DNA of 8,449 nucleotides from Limnohabitans sp. (GCA_024641725.1 JAHECM010000017.1:1-8449), one strand, 5' to 3'; shown: positions 1 through 6,411, counted from the stretch's first letter. Notes: generated by a model not told the origin, from the sequence alone. Translations and numbers: made by a program.

Positions 1-248
1 GGGTGCGCGGCCGCATGGTGACGGTGGCCGTGAACGAGTTCATCTTCAAACAGGCCGTCAAGGTGGGCGACATCTTGTCGTTCTTCTCGCGCATCGTGCG
101 CGTGGGGCGCACCTCCGTCACGGTCAAAGTCGAGGTGTTTGCAGAGCGTTTTCAGCTGCAAGGCCAATACATCAAAGTCACCGAAGCGCACCTGACTTAT
201 GTGGCGGTGGACGAGCAAGGCAAGCCCAGGGCCGTGCCCGCCGAGTGA
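1..248 (+). CDS. yciA: YciA-type acyl-CoA thioesterase, 3' part only
   Basis: C-terminal part (about 80 residues) of a hotdog-fold acyl-CoA thioesterase that hydrolyses acyl-CoAs to free acid and CoA in the cytoplasm. The reading frame is already open at the left edge, so the 5' part, including the helix carrying the catalytic Asp, lies outside the window; the family is normally about 130-150 residues. The visible part follows E. coli YciA closely from memory: GRMVTVAVNEF, then VKVGDI, RIVRVGRTSVTVKVEV, a TEAHLTYVAVD strand and an EQGKPRAVPAE tail, against GRVVTVRVEG, VAVGDV, TEALFKYVAVD and PEGKPRALPVE. It ends with TGA at 246-248 and converges on the minus-strand operon 45 bp away. The GTG and ATG codons near the left edge (3 and 15) fall inside the conserved domain and are not the true start. 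Confidence 0.88.
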   Translation, partial: VRGRMVTVAVNEFIFKQAVKVGDILSFFSRIVRVGRTSVTVKVEVFAERFQLQGQYIKVTEAHLTYVAVDEQGKPRAVPAE

Positions 249-268
249 GCTGGCGCCCTGTTGCCCTG

Positions 269-287
269 GTGCCCTGCCAAGGGGCAC
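269..287. terminator. Weak hairpin between convergent genes
   Basis: The 45-bp convergent gap holds an inverted repeat GTGCCC (269-274) / GGGCAC (282-287) with a 7-nt loop. It lies between the stop codons of the plus-strand yciA-like gene and the minus-strand PaaI-type gene, where a bidirectional terminator would be expected. Neither strand has a T tract after the stem, so intrinsic termination is doubtful. Nothing else is visible in this gap. Confidence 0.3.
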
Positions 288-293
288 ACAGCA

Positions 294-776
294 TCAAGAC
301 ACGATATAAGCCGCAGCGCCCGTGGACATCAGCAGGCCATCCGGGCCCAAAAACTCCATGCGCGAGGAGCCGACACGCGAGCCCACGCGCAGCGCGTGGG
401 CGGTGATGGTGAAGTGATCCCCAATGCCAGGGCGCAGATAGTCCACCCGCAAGTCGATGGTGCCCAGCTTGGCAAAGCGCTCCAAGCGCTTGGCCGGGGG
501 CTCGTCCATGTGCTTGGCGGCCAGCGCAGCCATGACGGCAGCGCTGCCGATGGCGTCCAGCACCGCGCTGATGACGCCCCCGTGGATGCGGTTGTAGGCA
601 AAGTGCCCCACCAGATCGGGCCGCATGTCGATGCGCGCCTGCACGCCCTCGGGCGTGACTTGGACCAGCTTCAGCCCCAGGGTTTTGTTGAAGACGATTT
701 TTTCTTCATAAATCTGGCGAAAACCTTCGAGGTACTCAGGCTCCAGAATCACCGGGACAGCATGGTGTGAACTCAT
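294..776 (-). CDS. PaaI-family hotdog thioesterase
   Basis: A 160-residue single-domain hotdog protein of the PaaI / DUF4442-like thioesterase group, expected to hydrolyse an acyl-CoA in the cytoplasm. The fold's signature is clear: NRIHGGVISAVLDAIG at about 62-77, with the HGG turn at 65-67 and Asp74 on the central helix, then strands TIDLRVDYLRPG (106-117) and HALRVGSRVGSSRMEF (127-142). The frame stays open upstream to 869, inside the neighbouring crotonase gene; I chose ATG 776 because it lies 7 bp after that gene's stop and gives the usual family length. No strong Shine-Dalgarno is seen, so translational coupling to the gene before it is likely. It is the last gene of the acyl-CoA operon and may release CoA from a pathway intermediate. 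The substrate cannot be read from the sequence. Confidence 0.85.
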   Translation of the reverse strand: MSSHHAVPVILEPEYLEGFRQIYEEKIVFNKTLGLKLVQVTPEGVQARIDMRPDLVGHFAYNRIHGGVISAVLDAIGSAAVMAALAAKHMDEPPAKRLERFAKLGTIDLRVDYLRPGIGDHFTITAHALRVGSRVGSSRMEFLGPDGLLMSTGAAAYIVS

Positions 777-783
777 TGGCAGG

Positions 784-1548
784 TCAGAGTTTAGAAAAGT
801 CAGGGCGGCGCTTTTCCATGAAGGCCCCAAACGCCTCTTTGGCCGCCGGCTCTTGGAGCATGCGGCCAAAGCTCACGCCTTCTTCGTCCATCTTGGCCAA
901 CACATCGGCTTGGGTGCTGCCCTTCATCAAGCGCTTGGTTTCGACCAAGGAAGTCAAAGGTTTGGCCGCCAGTTTGCGGGCTTGCGCTTGCACGTAGCCA
1001 TTGACCTCGGTGGGCGGCACCACGCGGTTGACCAAGCCCACTTCTTGTGCAGCCTCGGCAAAAAATGGCTCGCCCAAGAGCAGCGCTTCGGCAGCGCGGT
1101 GGTAGCCAAACATGCGCGGCGCCAACAGACTGGATGCCGCCTCGGGGCACAGGCCCAAATTGACAAAAGGCATAGAGAACGCGGCGTTGTCGCCCGCATA
1201 CACCAAATCGCAATGGAACAGCATGGTGGTGCCAATGCCCACCGCTGGCCCGGCCACGGCGGCGAGCAAAGGCTTTTCAAAGCTGGCGATGCCACGCAAA
1301 AATCGAAACACCGGCGACTCTTGGGTAGAGGGCGGCTTGTTCAAAAAGTCGCCAATGTCATTGCCCGCACTGAAGATGCTTTCGTGGCCCTGAAACACCA
1401 CCACCCGCACGGCGGCGTCTTGGGCAGCTTGGGCCACCGCGTCGGCCATGGCGGCGTACATGGCGGAGGTGATGGAGTTTTTCTTGTCCAGGCGGTTGAA
1501 GGTGATGGTCATCACCCCCGCGTCGATGTGGGTCAGGATGTCAGACAT
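784..1548 (-). CDS. Crotonase-fold protein, probable enoyl-CoA isomerase
   Basis: A 254-residue enoyl-CoA hydratase/isomerase superfamily protein. The oxyanion-hole segments are present: FSAGNDIGDF (59-68) and AGPAVGIGTTM (99-109). Aligned by hand on rat mitochondrial enoyl-CoA hydratase using the conserved CD pair (113-114), both hydratase glutamates are replaced: Glu144 by Thr108 and Glu164 by Phe128. Instead, NLGLCPEAASS (130-140) puts Glu136 where peroxisomal-type delta3,delta2-enoyl-CoA isomerases (yeast Eci1, human ECI2) carry their catalytic Glu. I infer that it shifts double bonds in unsaturated acyl-CoAs rather than hydrating them. The ATG at 1546-1548 has a good ribosome binding site, AAGGA at 1554-1558, 5 nt away. 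It lies between a DUF2147 gene (21 bp upstream) and the PaaI-type thioesterase. Automatic annotation would probably call it enoyl-CoA hydratase. Confidence 0.9.
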   Translation of the reverse strand: MSDILTHIDAGVMTITFNRLDKKNSITSAMYAAMADAVAQAAQDAAVRVVVFQGHESIFSAGNDIGDFLNKPPSTQESPVFRFLRGIASFEKPLLAAVAGPAVGIGTTMLFHCDLVYAGDNAAFSMPFVNLGLCPEAASSLLAPRMFGYHRAAEALLLGEPFFAEAAQEVGLVNRVVPPTEVNGYVQAQARKLAAKPLTSLVETKRLMKGSTQADVLAKMDEEGVSFGRMLQEPAAKEAFGAFMEKRRPDFSKL

Positions 1549-1569
1549 GGCGTTCCTTGTGGTGGTGTT

Positions 1570-2013
1570 TTACTGAACCCGAATCCAGGTTTGCGTGCGC
1601 CCCAGCAGGGGTGCGCCAATATAGCCTCTGACTTCCAGCTTCTTGCCGCCCTCAATGGGCGTCAGGCGCAGGCTGTAATTCTTGCCGTTTTCGGGGTCTA
1701 AAATTTTCCCACCTTCCCACACGGGTTTGCCGTCGCTTTGCTGACCGCCACGGATGATTTCCAAGCCAATCTTGGATTTACCTTTGCGGTCATCGGTGCA
1801 CAAATTGCAGAGGGGGTCGGTGTTGGGGTTGTTTTGCAAAGAGCGCTCAACCACGCCCGACAAGCCCCCCGTCGTATTTTGGGTGATTCGGATTTCAGCC
1901 TTGGGCTGAAGGGTCTCGTCGTCAATGCTGCGCCACAAGCCCAATGGACTCATTTGGGCTTGCGCGGTCATCGCGCACAGCGCGGCACTTAAAAGCCATG
2001 TGTGTTTGATCAT
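1570..2013 (-). CDS. DUF2147 exported protein
   Basis: A 147-residue protein with a Sec signal peptide: a positive start (MIKH), a hydrophobic core to about residue 16 and an AQA cleavage site after Ala19. The mature part is a whole DUF2147 domain: GLWRSIDDET (25-34), GLSGVVERSL (50-59), a CNLC pair (Cys69, Cys72), the GGKILDPENGKNYSLRL block (101-117), then LEVRGYIGAPLLGRTQTWIR (126-145). In this family the domain is a small beta-rich periplasmic or secreted protein of unknown function; the two cysteines could form a disulfide (inference). The ATG at 2011-2013 has AAGGA at 2024-2028, 10 nt upstream. It sits 21 bp after the acyl-CoA dehydrogenase and 21 bp before the crotonase, so it is almost certainly co-transcribed with cytoplasmic acyl-CoA enzymes, which is unexpected for an exported protein. 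Confidence 0.9.
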   Translation of the reverse strand: MIKHTWLLSAALCAMTAQAQMSPLGLWRSIDDETLQPKAEIRITQNTTGGLSGVVERSLQNNPNTDPLCNLCTDDRKGKSKIGLEIIRGGQQSDGKPVWEGGKILDPENGKNYSLRLTPIEGGKKLEVRGYIGAPLLGRTQTWIRVQ

Positions 2014-2034
2014 GTGGATGGCGTCCTTAAATAA

Positions 2035-3846
2035 TCATGCCAGAGCGGCGTCGGTGTCCATCAGCACATCGCTGCCCGCACGGATGCGGCACATCAGGCT
2101 CGACGTCTCGGGCATCAGGCGTGTGAAGTAAAAACGTGCCGTTTGCAACTTGGCTTGGTAAAACGGATCTGGGCGCTGCGCCTCTTCTTCGGCCTCGGCC
2201 AGTTTGGCCAGCGCGATCTGCGCCGAGCGAGCCCAGAAATACCCGAACACCAAGTGACCCACCACGCGCAGGTAGTCCACGGCGGCAGCGCCCACTTCGT
2301 CAGCGTTGCCCATGGCTTTCATGCCCACTTCGCCGGTCAGCTGGGTGAGTTTCTGGCCCAGGTCGGCCAAGGGCTTGATGAACTCGCCCATGGCCTCGTT
2401 GGCCATCTCGGCCTTGACCAATTGTTCGACCAATTTGCCGAATTTTTTGAGCGAAGCGCCTTGGTTGCCCAGCACCTTGCGGCCCAGCAAGTCCAGCGAC
2501 TGGATGGTGTTTGTGCCCTCATAAATCATGTTGATGCGGGCATCGCGCACGAACTGCTCCATGCCCCACTCCTTGATGTAGCCGTGGCCGCCAAACACCT
2601 GCTGGCATTCGGTGGTGGCTTGCCAGGCGTTGTCGGTGGTGAAGGCTTTGACGATGGGGGTGAGCAAGGCCACCAACTCGGCGGCTTCGGTGCGCACGGC
2701 TTCGTCGGGGTGCAGGGTCTCTTTGTCCAGCAGCAAGGCGCAGTAGCAAGCCAAGGCTCGGCCGCCCTCTGCATAGGCCTTGGCGGTCATCAGCATGCGG
2801 CGCACATCGGGGTGAACGATGATCGGGTCAGCAGGTTTGCCGGGGGCTTTGACACCCGTGAGCGAGCGCATCTGCACCCTGTCTTTGGCGTAAGCCAGCG
2901 CATTTTGGTAGGCCACCTCGGTCAAGCCCAGCGACTGGTTGCCCACCCCCAAGCGAGCCGCGTTCATCATCACAAACATCGCGGCCAAGCCCTTGTTGGC
3001 TTGTCCCACCAAGGTGCCCACAGCGCCGTCGAGCACCATCTGGCAAGTGGCATTGCCGTGGATGCCCATCTTGTGCTCCAAACCACCGCAGTAAATGCCG
3101 TTGCGCTCGCCGATGCTGCCGTCCGCGGCCACATTGAACTTGGGCACCAAAAACAAGCTGATGCCTTTGCTGCCGGGCGGCGCATCGGGCAAGCGGGCCA
3201 GGACCAGGTGCACGATGTTGGCGGCCAGATCGTGCTCGCCGGCGCTGATGAAAATCTTTTGCCCGGTGATGCGGTAAGTGCCGTCCGCCTGGGGCTCGGC
3301 CTTGCTGCGCAGCAGGCCCAAGTCGGTGCCGCAATGCGGCTCGGTCAGGCACATGGTGCCGGTCCATTCGCCGCTGGTCAGCTTGGGCAGAAACAGGGCT
3401 TTTTGTTCCGGCGTGCCGTGCGCGTGCAGCGCTTCATAAGCCCCGTGCGAGAGGCCCGGGTACATGGTCCAAGCCTGGTTGGCCGAGTTGAGCATTTCGT
3501 AAAAACACTGGTTCACCACGAATGGCAAGCCTTGGCCGCCAAAGGCCGGGTCACAGCTGAGGGCAGCCCAGCCACCGGCAACATATTGCGCATAGGCGGC
3601 CTTGAAGCCCTCGGGGGCCGTCACGTCGTGCGTGTCACGGTTGAGCGTGCAGCCTTGGGTGTCGCCCGAAATGTTCAGGGGGAACAAGACCTCAGCAGCG
3701 AACTTGCCGCCTTCTTCGAGCACGGCGTTGATGGTGTCGGCATCGGTCTCGGCATGGGCAGGCAAGGCCTTGAATTCCTCGCTCACATGGAGCATCTCGT
3801 GCAACACAAATTGCATGTCACGCAGGGGCGGGGTGTAGATGGGCAT
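2035..3846 (-). CDS. Acyl-CoA dehydrogenase, long DmdC-type
   Basis: A 603-residue flavoprotein of the long acyl-CoA dehydrogenase group that includes 3-methylmercaptopropionyl-CoA dehydrogenase DmdC. It makes the first alpha,beta double bond in an acyl-CoA, passing electrons to ETF. The domain order is as expected: a short N-terminal family motif (1-35), helical N domain (about 36-160), beta middle domain with signature CLTEPHCGTDLG (166-177), FAD-binding C domain with QQVFGGHGYIKEWGMEQ (415-431) and the catalytic base Glu443 in IYEGTNTIQ, then an extra C-terminal helical domain (about 465-603). Typical short-chain enzymes are only about 380 residues. The ATG at 3844-3846 has AAGGA at 3852-3856, 5 nt away. 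It follows the TetR gene by 39 bp. No DMSP genes are visible, so the true substrate is open; a fatty, branched or aromatic-side-chain acyl-CoA is equally possible. Confidence 0.93.
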   Translation of the reverse strand: MPIYTPPLRDMQFVLHEMLHVSEEFKALPAHAETDADTINAVLEEGGKFAAEVLFPLNISGDTQGCTLNRDTHDVTAPEGFKAAYAQYVAGGWAALSCDPAFGGQGLPFVVNQCFYEMLNSANQAWTMYPGLSHGAYEALHAHGTPEQKALFLPKLTSGEWTGTMCLTEPHCGTDLGLLRSKAEPQADGTYRITGQKIFISAGEHDLAANIVHLVLARLPDAPPGSKGISLFLVPKFNVAADGSIGERNGIYCGGLEHKMGIHGNATCQMVLDGAVGTLVGQANKGLAAMFVMMNAARLGVGNQSLGLTEVAYQNALAYAKDRVQMRSLTGVKAPGKPADPIIVHPDVRRMLMTAKAYAEGGRALACYCALLLDKETLHPDEAVRTEAAELVALLTPIVKAFTTDNAWQATTECQQVFGGHGYIKEWGMEQFVRDARINMIYEGTNTIQSLDLLGRKVLGNQGASLKKFGKLVEQLVKAEMANEAMGEFIKPLADLGQKLTQLTGEVGMKAMGNADEVGAAAVDYLRVVGHLVFGYFWARSAQIALAKLAEAEEEAQRPDPFYQAKLQTARFYFTRLMPETSSLMCRIRAGSDVLMDTDAALA

Positions 3847-3885
3847 GGTTTTCCTTGGCGATCAAAAGTGATGGTTCAATGACAT

Positions 3886-4575
3886 TCAGCGTTTACGGTC
3901 AGAAGAAGAAGCAGCAGCAGCGGCCGTGTGGTAGCGCTCCAAAATGCGCGCAAAACCCTGGCGAGCACGCTCTGCAGCCCCGGGCACTTTGAGAAATCGC
4001 GCCTCGTAGTGCAGCGCCAAAATCAGGCCGTGAACTTCAAAGGCCACTTGCAAGGGGTCGACGTCCCGCACCAACTGACCTTCGCCTTGCGCCTGCTCCA
4101 CCGCACGGCGCACCGCGGCTTGCCAACTGGTCACCGAAGATGCCAGCGCGTCGCGCACCGGGCCCGTTCGGTCATCGAACTCAACGGCACCGCTGATGTA
4201 AATGCAGCCCGAATCGATCTCATTGGAGGTCTGCACCATCCAGTTGTCGAACATCGCTTGCAAGCGCGACACGCCACGGGTCTGCTGCATGGCCGGGTAA
4301 AACACCTCTGACTCAAAGCGGTCGTGGTACTCGCGGATGACAGAAATTTGCAGCTCTTCGCGAGAGCCAAAATGCGCAAACACCCCCGACTTGCTCATGC
4401 CGGTCACCTCGGCCAAGGCGCCGATGGACAGGCCCTCCAGGCCGATCTGTGAGGCCAAGCCCAAAGCGGCATCGATGATGGCGGCTTTGGTTTGCTGCCC
4501 TTTGAGCATGGCCCGTTTGACGGGTTCAGCGCTGGCGGGAGCCACCGAGAGAGGTGAGATTGTTCGAAGGGTCAT
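3886..4575 (-). CDS. TetR-family transcriptional regulator
   Basis: A 229-residue TetR repressor. The DNA-binding domain starts near residue 27 (QQTKAAIIDAALGLASQIG), with the helix-turn-helix at about 49-70 (LSIGALAEVTGMSKSGVFAHFG). The ligand domain follows, with GCIYISGAVEFDDRTGPVRDAL (123-144). The first 22 residues are a Ser/Pro/Ala-rich extension and the tail is an Ala/Ser run ending in DRKR. I chose ATG 4575; an in-frame TTG at 4584 falls inside the operator and -10 box, and ATG 4509 (MLKGQQ) would drop only the extension. No real Shine-Dalgarno precedes ATG 4575. It is the first gene of an operon with acyl-CoA enzymes, so it probably senses an acyl-CoA or related ligand and represses itself plus the four downstream genes (inference from the overlapping palindrome). 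Confidence 0.92.
   Translation of the reverse strand: MTLRTISPLSVAPASAEPVKRAMLKGQQTKAAIIDAALGLASQIGLEGLSIGALAEVTGMSKSGVFAHFGSREELQISVIREYHDRFESEVFYPAMQQTRGVSRLQAMFDNWMVQTSNEIDSGCIYISGAVEFDDRTGPVRDALASSVTSWQAAVRRAVEQAQGEGQLVRDVDPLQVAFEVHGLILALHYEARFLKVPGAAERARQGFARILERYHTAAAAASSSDRKR
3901..3920. repeat. Trinucleotide repeat tract in the TetR 3' end
   Basis: Two adjacent short triplet runs, AGA x3 and GCA x3 on the plus strand, encode the Ala and Ser runs near the regulator's C-terminus. They are in frame, so a gain or loss of units would only lengthen or shorten a probably disordered tail. Confidence 0.6.
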
Positions 4576-4582
4576 GGGGCTC

Positions 4583-4604
4583 AAATAGAACGGTCGTGCT
4601 ATTT
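4583..4604. promoter_or_regulatory. Palindromic operator, probably for the TetR protein
   Basis: A 22-bp inverted repeat: left arm AAATAGAACGG, right arm TCGTGCTATTT. Eighteen of the 22 positions are symmetric: outer six bp AAATAG/CTATTT are perfect, and so is the inner ACG/CGT; mismatches fall at one pair between them and at the central pair. It lies 8 bp upstream of the regulator's ATG and overlaps the predicted -10 box and spacer, a standard place for an autoregulatory TetR operator. That the neighbouring TetR protein binds it is inference. Confidence 0.7.
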
Positions 4605-4612
4605 TGCATCAA
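4584..4612 (-). promoter_or_regulatory. Candidate promoter of the acyl-CoA operon
   Basis: On the minus strand, TTGATG (4607-4612, 4 of 6 to the sigma-70 -35 consensus) is followed after 17 bp by TCTATT (4584-4589, 4 of 6 to the -10 consensus). Transcription would begin at about 4575-4578, at or next to the ATG at 4575, so the regulator mRNA may be leaderless or nearly so. This agrees with the missing Shine-Dalgarno. The boxes are imperfect. Confidence 0.45.
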
Positions 4613-4693
4613 TTTGAGGCCTTGCCCCTCCCAAACGGCCTGAACAAGGGTAAATCCTGAGCCCGGACCTGCCGATGGACTGGCCACAAACAG

Positions 4694-4731
4694 TTGCGCC
4701 CGGGCTGCCCTTGCGGGCGGGCCGGGCGCAA
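4694..4731 (-). terminator. Strong GC hairpin after the FAH-fold gene
   Basis: Stem arms 4694-4710 and 4715-4731 (17 bp, one mismatch and one G-T type pair) close on a 4-nt loop, TTGC. The hairpin starts 12 bp after the stop codon of the FAH-fold gene and probably ends operon A before the TetR promoter. On the minus strand it is followed by CTGTTTGTGG, a poor U tract, so it may block read-through or stabilise the 3' end rather than act as a classical terminator. The rest of the gap (4613-4693) holds only short GGCC and CCTTG/CAAGG repeats of doubtful meaning. Confidence 0.55.
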
Positions 4732-4743
4732 ATCGGTGCGAGA

Positions 4744-5607
4744 TCAGGCTTTGTAAGCCACAACCTTTTGGCTTTGGGTGCCCAAGCCTTCAATGCCCAG
4801 CGTCATGACGTCGCCACGCTTCAAGAACACCGGCGCAGGCTTGCCGTCTTTCTTGACGCCCATGCCCACGCCGGGAGGCGTGCCGGTGGTGATGATGTCG
4901 CCCGGCTCCAGCGTCATGAACTGGCTCACGTAGCTCACGATTTTGGCCACGCCAAAGATCATGGTCTTGGTGCTGCCGGTCTGAAAGCGCACACCGTTGA
5001 CGTCCAGCCACATGCCCAGGGCTTGCGGGTTGGGCACTTCGTCGCGCGTGACCAACCATGGGCCCACGGGCCCGAAGGTGTCGCAGCCCTTGCCCTTGTC
5101 CCAGCTGCCGCCCAGCTCCAGCTGGTATTCGCGCTCGCTCACGTCGTTGACCACGCAGTAACCGGCCACATGGCTGATGGCGTCTTTTTGAGTCACATAG
5201 CGCGCACGCGTGCCAATCACGATGCCCAACTCGACTTCCCAGTCGGACTTTTTGGAACCCTTGGGCAGCATGACGTCATCGTCCGGGCCTTGGATGCAAG
5301 AAATCGCCTTGGTGAAGACGATGGGTTCTTTGGGAATGGGCATGCCCGATTCGGCCGCATGGTCGGCGTAGTTCAGGCCAATGGCGATGAACTTGCTGGT
5401 GTAGGACACCGGCGTGCCAAAACGCTTTTTGCCGCGCACCAAGGGCAGCTTGTCGGTTTTGAGTTTGGCCAATTTGGCCAAGCCTTTGTCGCTGAGCAGG
5501 TCGGGGGTGATGTCTTTGACCACGGCGCTCAAGTCGCGCAGGCGGCCATCGGCGTCGATCAGACCGGGTTTTTCTTTGCCGGGTTGGCCATAGCGAACGA
5601 GTTTCAT
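4744..5607 (-). CDS. FAH-fold 2,4-diketo-3-deoxy sugar-acid hydrolase (probable)
   Basis: A 287-residue fumarylacetoacetate-hydrolase superfamily enzyme. Seen: a short N-terminal domain (1-70), then the catalytic domain with GLNYADHAAE (77-86), FTK (98-100), DWEVELGIVIG (122-132) giving metal ligands Glu124 and Glu126, NDVSERE (154-160) giving ligand Asp155, SWDKGKGCDTFGPVGPWLV (168-186) and TGTPPGVGMG (241-250). These match the E-x-E plus Asp divalent-metal site of the family. Sugar-pathway members (LRA6 type) cleave 2,4-diketo-3-deoxy-L-rhamnonate or -fuconate to pyruvate and lactate; other members are acylpyruvases or decarboxylases. The location after two SDRs and an enolase-family enzyme favours the sugar-acid role (inference). 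ATG 5605-5607 has GAGAGG 5 nt upstream. Last gene of operon A, 26 bp after the preceding SDR. Confidence 0.9.
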   Translation of the reverse strand: MKLVRYGQPGKEKPGLIDADGRLRDLSAVVKDITPDLLSDKGLAKLAKLKTDKLPLVRGKKRFGTPVSYTSKFIAIGLNYADHAAESGMPIPKEPIVFTKAISCIQGPDDDVMLPKGSKKSDWEVELGIVIGTRARYVTQKDAISHVAGYCVVNDVSEREYQLELGGSWDKGKGCDTFGPVGPWLVTRDEVPNPQALGMWLDVNGVRFQTGSTKTMIFGVAKIVSYVSQFMTLEPGDIITTGTPPGVGMGVKKDGKPAPVFLKRGDVMTLGIEGLGTQSQKVVAYKA

Positions 5608-5626
5608 AAATGCCTCTCAGTGTGTG

Positions 5627-5654
5627 AAAAAAATCAGTAGGTGGAGCGGCCACC
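5627..5654 (-). terminator. Weak hairpin plus T7 inside the operon
   Basis: On the minus strand GGTGG and CCACC (5650-5654 and 5640-5644) form a 5-bp stem with a 5-nt loop at the end of the SDR coding sequence. After 6 nt, which include its stop codon, comes a run of seven T (5627-5633). It looks like a weak intrinsic terminator or attenuator before the FAH-fold gene. The short stem and the distance to the T run make strong termination unlikely. Confidence 0.3.
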
Positions 5655-6392
5655 AGACAGGTCAAAAACCGCGCCGGTGGAAAAAGAACATTCTTCGGTG
5701 CTCAGCCAAGTCACCATGGCGGCGACCTCTTCGGGCTCACCAAAACGGGCCATCGGGATTTTAGACAGCATGAACTGGATGTGTTCGGGCGTCATTTGAT
5801 CAAAAATTGCCGTCTTCACAGCTGCCGGGGTGACACAGTTGACGCGCACGCCCGAATCTGCCAGCTCTTTGCCCAGCGACTTGGTGAGGCCAATGACGGC
5901 CGCTTTGCTCGCACTGTAAGCGCTGGCATTGGGGTTGCCGTCTTTGCCTGCCACCGAAGCGATGTTGACAATGCGCCCGTAGTTGCGCGACTTCATGTGG
6001 GCGCTGATCTCTCGGCAGCAATGGAACAAGCCGTGCACGTTCACATCGAACACTTGCTTCCAAGCCTCCACCGGGTAGTCCCAAACCTTGACATTGGGGC
6101 CGGTGATGCCCGCGCTGTTGACCAGCACATCCACCCCCGCCAGCGCGGTGGTTTGCGCCGTGGCCTGCACCACCGAGTCGTGACGGGTCACATCCACCTG
6201 CACGGTGTGGACCACCGCCCCTGCCTGCGCCGCCCTCAATTGTTCGGCAGCGGCGTTCATGCCGGGCTCATCGCGGTCCCAGATGGTGACGCGTGCGCCC
6301 GAAGCCAGCATGCGCTGCGCAATGGCAAAGCCCAAGCCGGTGGCTGCACCCGTGATGACCGCATGGCGGCCTTTCAAGTCGAGCAAATTCAT
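5634..6392 (-). CDS. SDR-family NAD(P)-dependent dehydrogenase (possible sugar dehydrogenase)
   Basis: A 252-residue classical short-chain dehydrogenase. Seen: cofactor loop TGAATGLG (14-21), Asp39 after strand 2, which favours NAD over NADP, NSAG (92-95), Asn118, catalytic Ser146, Tyr159 and Lys163 (YSASK), and a C-terminal FDLSGGRSTY. In this operon it may oxidise the free sugar to its lactone, or a hydroxyl of a sugar-acid intermediate; homologues are usually labelled 3-oxoacyl-ACP reductase, which the context does not support. The frame is open upstream to a TTG at 6437 that overlaps the previous stop, but ATG 6392 places the first strand at the usual distance from the N-terminus. No Shine-Dalgarno is evident at this ATG; the 41-bp gap instead holds a pyrimidine-rich run. 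Substrate unknown. Confidence 0.9.
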   Translation of the reverse strand: MNLLDLKGRHAVITGAATGLGFAIAQRMLASGARVTIWDRDEPGMNAAAEQLRAAQAGAVVHTVQVDVTRHDSVVQATAQTTALAGVDVLVNSAGITGPNVKVWDYPVEAWKQVFDVNVHGLFHCCREISAHMKSRNYGRIVNIASVAGKDGNPNASAYSASKAAVIGLTKSLGKELADSGVRVNCVTPAAVKTAIFDQMTPEHIQFMLSKIPMARFGEPEEVAAMVTWLSTEECSFSTGAVFDLSGGRSTY

Positions 6393-6411
6393 GTGTGGAT
6401 TTCTCTGGTTC

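Noticed and set aside
777..869. N-terminal extension of the PaaI-type thioesterase to 869
   Set aside because: It would overlap the end of the crotonase by about 86 bp and adds a basic, non-conserved stretch.
784..3846. Reading the acyl-CoA dehydrogenase and crotonase as a DmdC-DmdD pair for DMSP breakdown
   Set aside because: The crotonase lacks both hydratase glutamates that DmdD is expected to need, and no other DMSP gene is present.
2143..3882. Long plus-strand open frame (579 codons) opposite the acyl-CoA dehydrogenase
   Set aside because: It mirrors the dehydrogenase codons, is rich in His, Gly, Gln and Ala without any recognisable domain, and the minus-strand gene is unmistakable. 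It is a GC-driven antisense shadow.
4675..5640. Plus-strand open frame opposite the FAH-fold gene
   Set aside because: Low-complexity composition and no motifs; an antisense shadow.
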